From Gammaproteobacteria bacterium (GTDB taxonomy: Bacteria; Pseudomonadota; Gammaproteobacteria; SZUA-229), in the NCBI GenBank assembly GCA_027858635.1, contig JAQICG010000118.1:1-7808 (forward strand): DNA of 7,808 nt. The letters run 5' to 3'. A program made the translations under genes and the position numbers. Below the pieces are notes generated by a model that was not told the origin of the DNA, searched no databases, and worked only from the letters and a program-made list of their open reading frames with translations. Below are positions 5,418 to 7,808 of this stretch, in pieces. The stretch's first letter is position 1, and every line of letters begins with the position of its first letter.

Positions 5418-6797
5418 TTATTTGTGAACGCCCAGTTTGTCTCTCCAGCCTGGGTAGATGGAATCTGCATCACCAGGGAAAGATTCGAATGCGCGAGCGA
5501 ATTCTTTGTGCTCTTTCGCGTATTCGATTGGGTCAGCACCCTGCTTCCAGCAATCAAATGCCTGATGCAGTGATTTAGCACCGGCAGCAGGAGAATCGAT
5601 ATGGCCGTAAGAACCACCACCTGAAGTGTTGATAACGTTACCGTGACCCAGGTTCTCGAAGAAGCCGGGAAGACGTAGCGCGTTCATGCCACCGGAGATG
5701 ATTGGAGTGGTTGGTTTCATGCCGTACCATTTCTGGTGGTAAACCGGACCCTGACACTCGTCACGCTCGATCATGTAGGCAATCAGCTTGTCTTCTTGAC
5801 CGCCTTCCATTTTACCGTAACCCATGGTGCCCACGTGGATGCCTGACGCACCCTGTAAGCGTGAGAACTTGGCCAGTACATAGGCATCATAACCACGTTT
5901 CGCGGAAGGCGAAGTGATCATGCCATGACCGGCACGGTGGTAATGCAAATACTGTGCAGGGTAGTTGCGACGTGCAGTGGTCACCATGCCCGGGCCGCCG
6001 ACAAAACCGTCAACCAGGAAGGCAACGTGAGCAGCATTTTCAGCAAACGTTTCCAGTACAAAGTCAGCACGTGCGCACATTTCGTGGTGATCGTCAGCAG
6101 TGATGTTGGCAGAGAATAACTTGGCTTCGCCAGTTTCATCCTGTGCGCGTGCCAGGGCATCAGCCACTAAAGGAATAACTTTCTTCATCGGACAGAAAGT
6201 TTGGTTACCCTGAGGTTCATCATTCTTGATAAAGTCGCCGCCCAGCCAGAACTGGTAAGCCGCATCAGCGAAAGGCTCGGGACGCAGACCCAGTTTAGGC
6301 TTGATGATAGTACCGGCGATGTAACCACCATCGACTAACGGGCGATCCAGAATGCGCCACATGTCAGAGATATCCATTGAGGGGCCGTCAAACAGTTGCA
6401 GCATTTTGGGTGGGATGTAGAAGTCATAAATTTTCGCTTCTTTTACATCGCCCATGCCTTGGTTGTTACCAATGATCAGTGTCAGTAAAGACACGATCAT
6501 GGCGCGACCGTCGATGACATTGCGGTCAAACAGTTCGTTTGGATACGCAATGTGCATCTCAAGCTTGGCTTCATCGATGTGATAAACCAGCGCATCGACG
6601 CCTTTGGTGAAATCATCAGTGGTAGAAACTTCAACGTTGGTACCGGTAGATGATTCCGCTGCGAAATGTGCTGCTGTTTCCAGGTAACCGTGGCCTGCTA
6701 CAGGCTCCATGTGGTAAGCGACCAGAATGTGCTTGCCATTGGCTAATAAATCTTCTTCTTTCAGACTTAGGTCTGAATAACGTGCTGACTGATCCAT
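5418..6797 (-). CDS. cbbM: Form II ribulose-bisphosphate carboxylase/oxygenase
   Basis: CbbM adds CO2 to ribulose-1,5-bisphosphate to give two 3-phosphoglycerates, the fixing step of the Calvin cycle; it works as homodimers without a small subunit. The 459 residues are close to the family's usual 460 or so, and active-site residues sit at Rhodospirillum rubrum numbers: E48, N111, K166 (TIIKPKLG), the carbamylated K191 with metal ligands D193 and E194 (GGDFIKNDEP), H287/R288 and H291 (HYHRAGHG), loop-6 K329 (GYGKMEGG), S368 and G369-G370 (ISGG), and the GGGSYGH phosphate loop near 393-399. It should be active. Form II enzymes have low CO2/O2 specificity and suit CO2-rich or low-oxygen settings. 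The ATG is supported by a GAGGA site 6 bases upstream. The gene is divergent from a CbbR-type regulator and is followed at once by a terminator; no cbbQ/cbbO activase pair lies downstream. Confidence 0.98.
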   Translation of the reverse strand: MDQSARYSDLSLKEEDLLANGKHILVAYHMEPVAGHGYLETAAHFAAESSTGTNVEVSTTDDFTKGVDALVYHIDEAKLEMHIAYPNELFDRNVIDGRAMIVSLLTLIIGNNQGMGDVKEAKIYDFYIPPKMLQLFDGPSMDISDMWRILDRPLVDGGYIAGTIIKPKLGLRPEPFADAAYQFWLGGDFIKNDEPQGNQTFCPMKKVIPLVADALARAQDETGEAKLFSANITADDHHEMCARADFVLETFAENAAHVAFLVDGFVGGPGMVTTARRNYPAQYLHYHRAGHGMITSPSAKRGYDAYVLAKFSRLQGASGIHVGTMGYGKMEGGQEDKLIAYMIERDECQGPVYHQKWYGMKPTTPIISGGMNALRLPGFFENLGHGNVINTSGGGSYGHIDSPAAGAKSLHQAFDCWKQGADPIEYAKEHKEFARAFESFPGDADSIYPGWRDKLGVHK

Positions 6798-6803
6798 AAG
6801 ATA

Positions 6804-6808
6804 TCCTC
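6804..6808 (-). promoter_or_regulatory. Ribosome binding site of cbbM
   Basis: GAGGA on the minus strand with 6 bases before the ATG at 6797; good strength and spacing for a highly expressed enzyme. Confidence 0.8.
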
Positions 6809-6881
6809 AGATTAATAAAAATTTGGCCTGGTGAAGCGGCTTTTGTGGCCTGTATTCCGGCCTCTTTTTCCAGGGAAGCTC

Positions 6882-6887
6882 ACTATA
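6882..6887 (-). promoter_or_regulatory. Candidate -10 box of the cbbM promoter
   Basis: TATAGT on the minus strand would put the transcript start near 6875 and give a leader of about 78 bases. At 17-bp spacing the -35 position reads TATCAT, a poor match, as expected for a promoter that needs an activator. The palindromes at 6922-6948 would then lie at about -46 to -73, the usual place for a LysR-type activator. Confidence 0.5.
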
Positions 6888-6921
6888 GCGTCGGTTTTTC
6901 ATAAATGATACTCAGAGTTTT

Positions 6922-6948
6922 TGATTGTAATCATAAGGTAAGACTTAT
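6922..6948. promoter_or_regulatory. Probable CbbR operator, two adjoining palindromes
   Basis: TGATT-GT-AATCA (6922-6933) runs directly into ATAAG-N6-CTTAT (6933-6948), sharing one base. The second contains TAA-N8-TTA (6934-6947), which fits the TNA-N7/8-TNA consensus of CbbR sites. The pair lies between divergent cbbM and cbbR and ends where the extended -10 of cbbR begins. Bound CbbR could activate cbbM and block its own gene. Confidence 0.65.
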
Positions 6949-6956
6949 GGTATAAT
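6948..6956 (+). promoter_or_regulatory. Extended -10 promoter of cbbR
   Basis: TGGTATAAT is a perfect extended -10 (TG-N-TATAAT). Only 7 bases separate it from the cbbR ATG, so transcription would begin at or one base before the start codon, implying a leaderless mRNA. No Shine-Dalgarno sequence precedes the ATG at usable distance. No good -35 box is seen at 17 bp, which an extended -10 can tolerate. Confidence 0.6.
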
Positions 6957-6963
6957 TGCAGCT

Positions 6964-7808
6964 ATGCATCTTACATTAAGACAAATTGAAGTTTTCATCG
7001 CGGTGGTCCAGCACCTTAATTACACCCGTGCCGCGGAAGAGCTGCATTTGAGCCAGCCCGCGGTCTCTATGCAGATTCGCCAGCTGGAAGATAATATTGG
7101 GCTGCCGCTATTCGAGCAGCTGGGCAAGCAGATGTTTCTCACCGACGCCGGGCGCGAAATGCATACCTATGGTCGCAGGGTCAAGGATCTAATGGACGAG
7201 GCGGACAAGGTTTTTCAGGCCATCAAGGGGCTGGGGCGGGGGGAGCTGTCGATTTCGGTTGCGACCACGGCCAGCCACTTCGCCACCCGCCTGCTGGCGG
7301 CCTTTTCCCGGCAGCATGAAGGCATCACCATCAGTCTGGACATCACCAATCGTGAAACCCTGCGTCGCCAGCTGGATAATAATGAGCGTGATCTGGTCAT
7401 TATGGGGCAGCCCCCCGAAGGTCTGGAAGTGGAGGCGACCGCCTTCATGGACAACCCGCTAGTGATGATTGCACCAGCCAATCACCCTCTGGCCGGGCGT
7501 AAAAAAATTCCGCTGGCGCATTTCTCTCAGGAACATTTTGTGGTGCGTGAACCCGGTTCAGGCACCCGCAGCGCGTCTGAGCGGTTTTTTGACCAGCAGG
7601 GTGTGACCTTCAATACGGGCATTGAGATGACCAGTAATGAGGCGATCAAACAGGCGGTGGAGGCGGGTCTGGGTCTGGGTATCGTGTCGATTCATACACT
7701 GGAGCTGGAGCTGGAGACTAAAAGGCTGACAGTGCTGGATATCGAGGATTTTCCCATTCAGCGCTCCTGGTACATCCTGCAGCGCAAGGGCAAGCGCATT
7801 TCACCGGC
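6964..7808 (+). CDS. cbbR: LysR-family regulator of CbbR type, 3' end missing
   Basis: The 281 visible residues make a LysR-type transcriptional regulator. A winged helix-turn-helix fills residues 1-60 (LRQIEVFIAV, TRAAEELHLSQPAVSMQIRQLE, LFEQ), a linker helix runs to about 90, and the two-lobed effector-binding domain starts at GELSISVATTASHF (93-106), with REPGSGTR (195-202) and SNEAIKQAVEAGLGLGIVS (224-242) as in CbbR proteins. CbbR senses Calvin-cycle metabolites and activates cbb genes; divergence from cbbM with an operator-like pair between makes the assignment strong. The frame is open at the window end, and family length suggests about 20-40 residues are missing. The ATG at 6964 is fixed by the HTH beginning at once and by a stop at 6934-6936 with no better start between. 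Residues 246-251 (LELELE) are coded by three exact CTGGAG copies. Confidence 0.9.
   Translation, partial: MHLTLRQIEVFIAVVQHLNYTRAAEELHLSQPAVSMQIRQLEDNIGLPLFEQLGKQMFLTDAGREMHTYGRRVKDLMDEADKVFQAIKGLGRGELSISVATTASHFATRLLAAFSRQHEGITISLDITNRETLRRQLDNNERDLVIMGQPPEGLEVEATAFMDNPLVMIAPANHPLAGRKKIPLAHFSQEHFVVREPGSGTRSASERFFDQQGVTFNTGIEMTSNEAIKQAVEAGLGLGIVSIHTLELELETKRLTVLDIEDFPIQRSWYILQRKGKRISP

Noticed and set aside
6798..6875. Riboswitch in the cbbM leader
   Set aside because: Only a weak GGCC/GGCC pairing is visible and no known aptamer core; a 78-base leader with a plain ribosome site needs no such explanation.

Overview
The window looks like a chromosomal stretch from a gammaproteobacterium able to fix CO2. 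The evidence is a form II RuBisCO gene (cbbM) with a divergent LysR regulator of CbbR type, a TonB-dependent outer-membrane receptor, and a small exported ATP-dependent DNA ligase of the Lig E type, known from Gram-negative proteobacteria. Gammaproteobacterial sulfur or other chemolithoautotrophs fit best; genus cannot be told from the sequence alone.

Layout. Positions 1-148 are an unresolved edge with competing open frames, followed by two short-period repeat tracts (151-180 and 196-285). A minus-strand gene (336-1283) encodes a soluble protein with a Cache/PDC-like sensor domain and no recognisable output domain. A roughly 300-bp spacer holding a small palindrome (1445-1461) and a strong hairpin (1582-1611) separates it from a minus-strand TonB-dependent receptor (1654-3927) whose plug carries a CxxxM motif like that of OprC/NosA copper receptors. 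The receptor's upstream region holds two palindromes (3985-4009, 4020-4034). Next come a long hairpin element (4087-4168), about 200 bp with no gene, the plus-strand ligase (4382-5242), a second palindromic repeat (5254-5342) and a bidirectional terminator (5371-5400). cbbM (5418-6797, minus) converges on the ligase, and the regulator gene (6964 onward, plus) diverges from cbbM and runs off the right edge.

How it works together. The clear functional unit is cbbM plus cbbR. Their 166-bp shared spacer has two adjacent palindromes (6922-6948), one fitting the TNA-N7/8-TNA CbbR consensus, placed about 46-73 bp upstream of the inferred cbbM start and abutting an extended -10 for cbbR. This suits activation of cbbM with autorepression of cbbR. 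cbbM seems to be a single-gene transcript: a terminator follows 24 bp after its stop, and no cbbQ/cbbO lies next to it on that side. The other genes have no obvious link to carbon fixation. The ligase sits between two palindromic elements, so it may be a later insertion between the receptor and cbbM. No CRISPR array, tRNA, rRNA or complete insertion sequence was seen, and I find no clearly new multi-gene system. The least explained parts are the repeat elements, the PDC-like protein and the operator palindromes.
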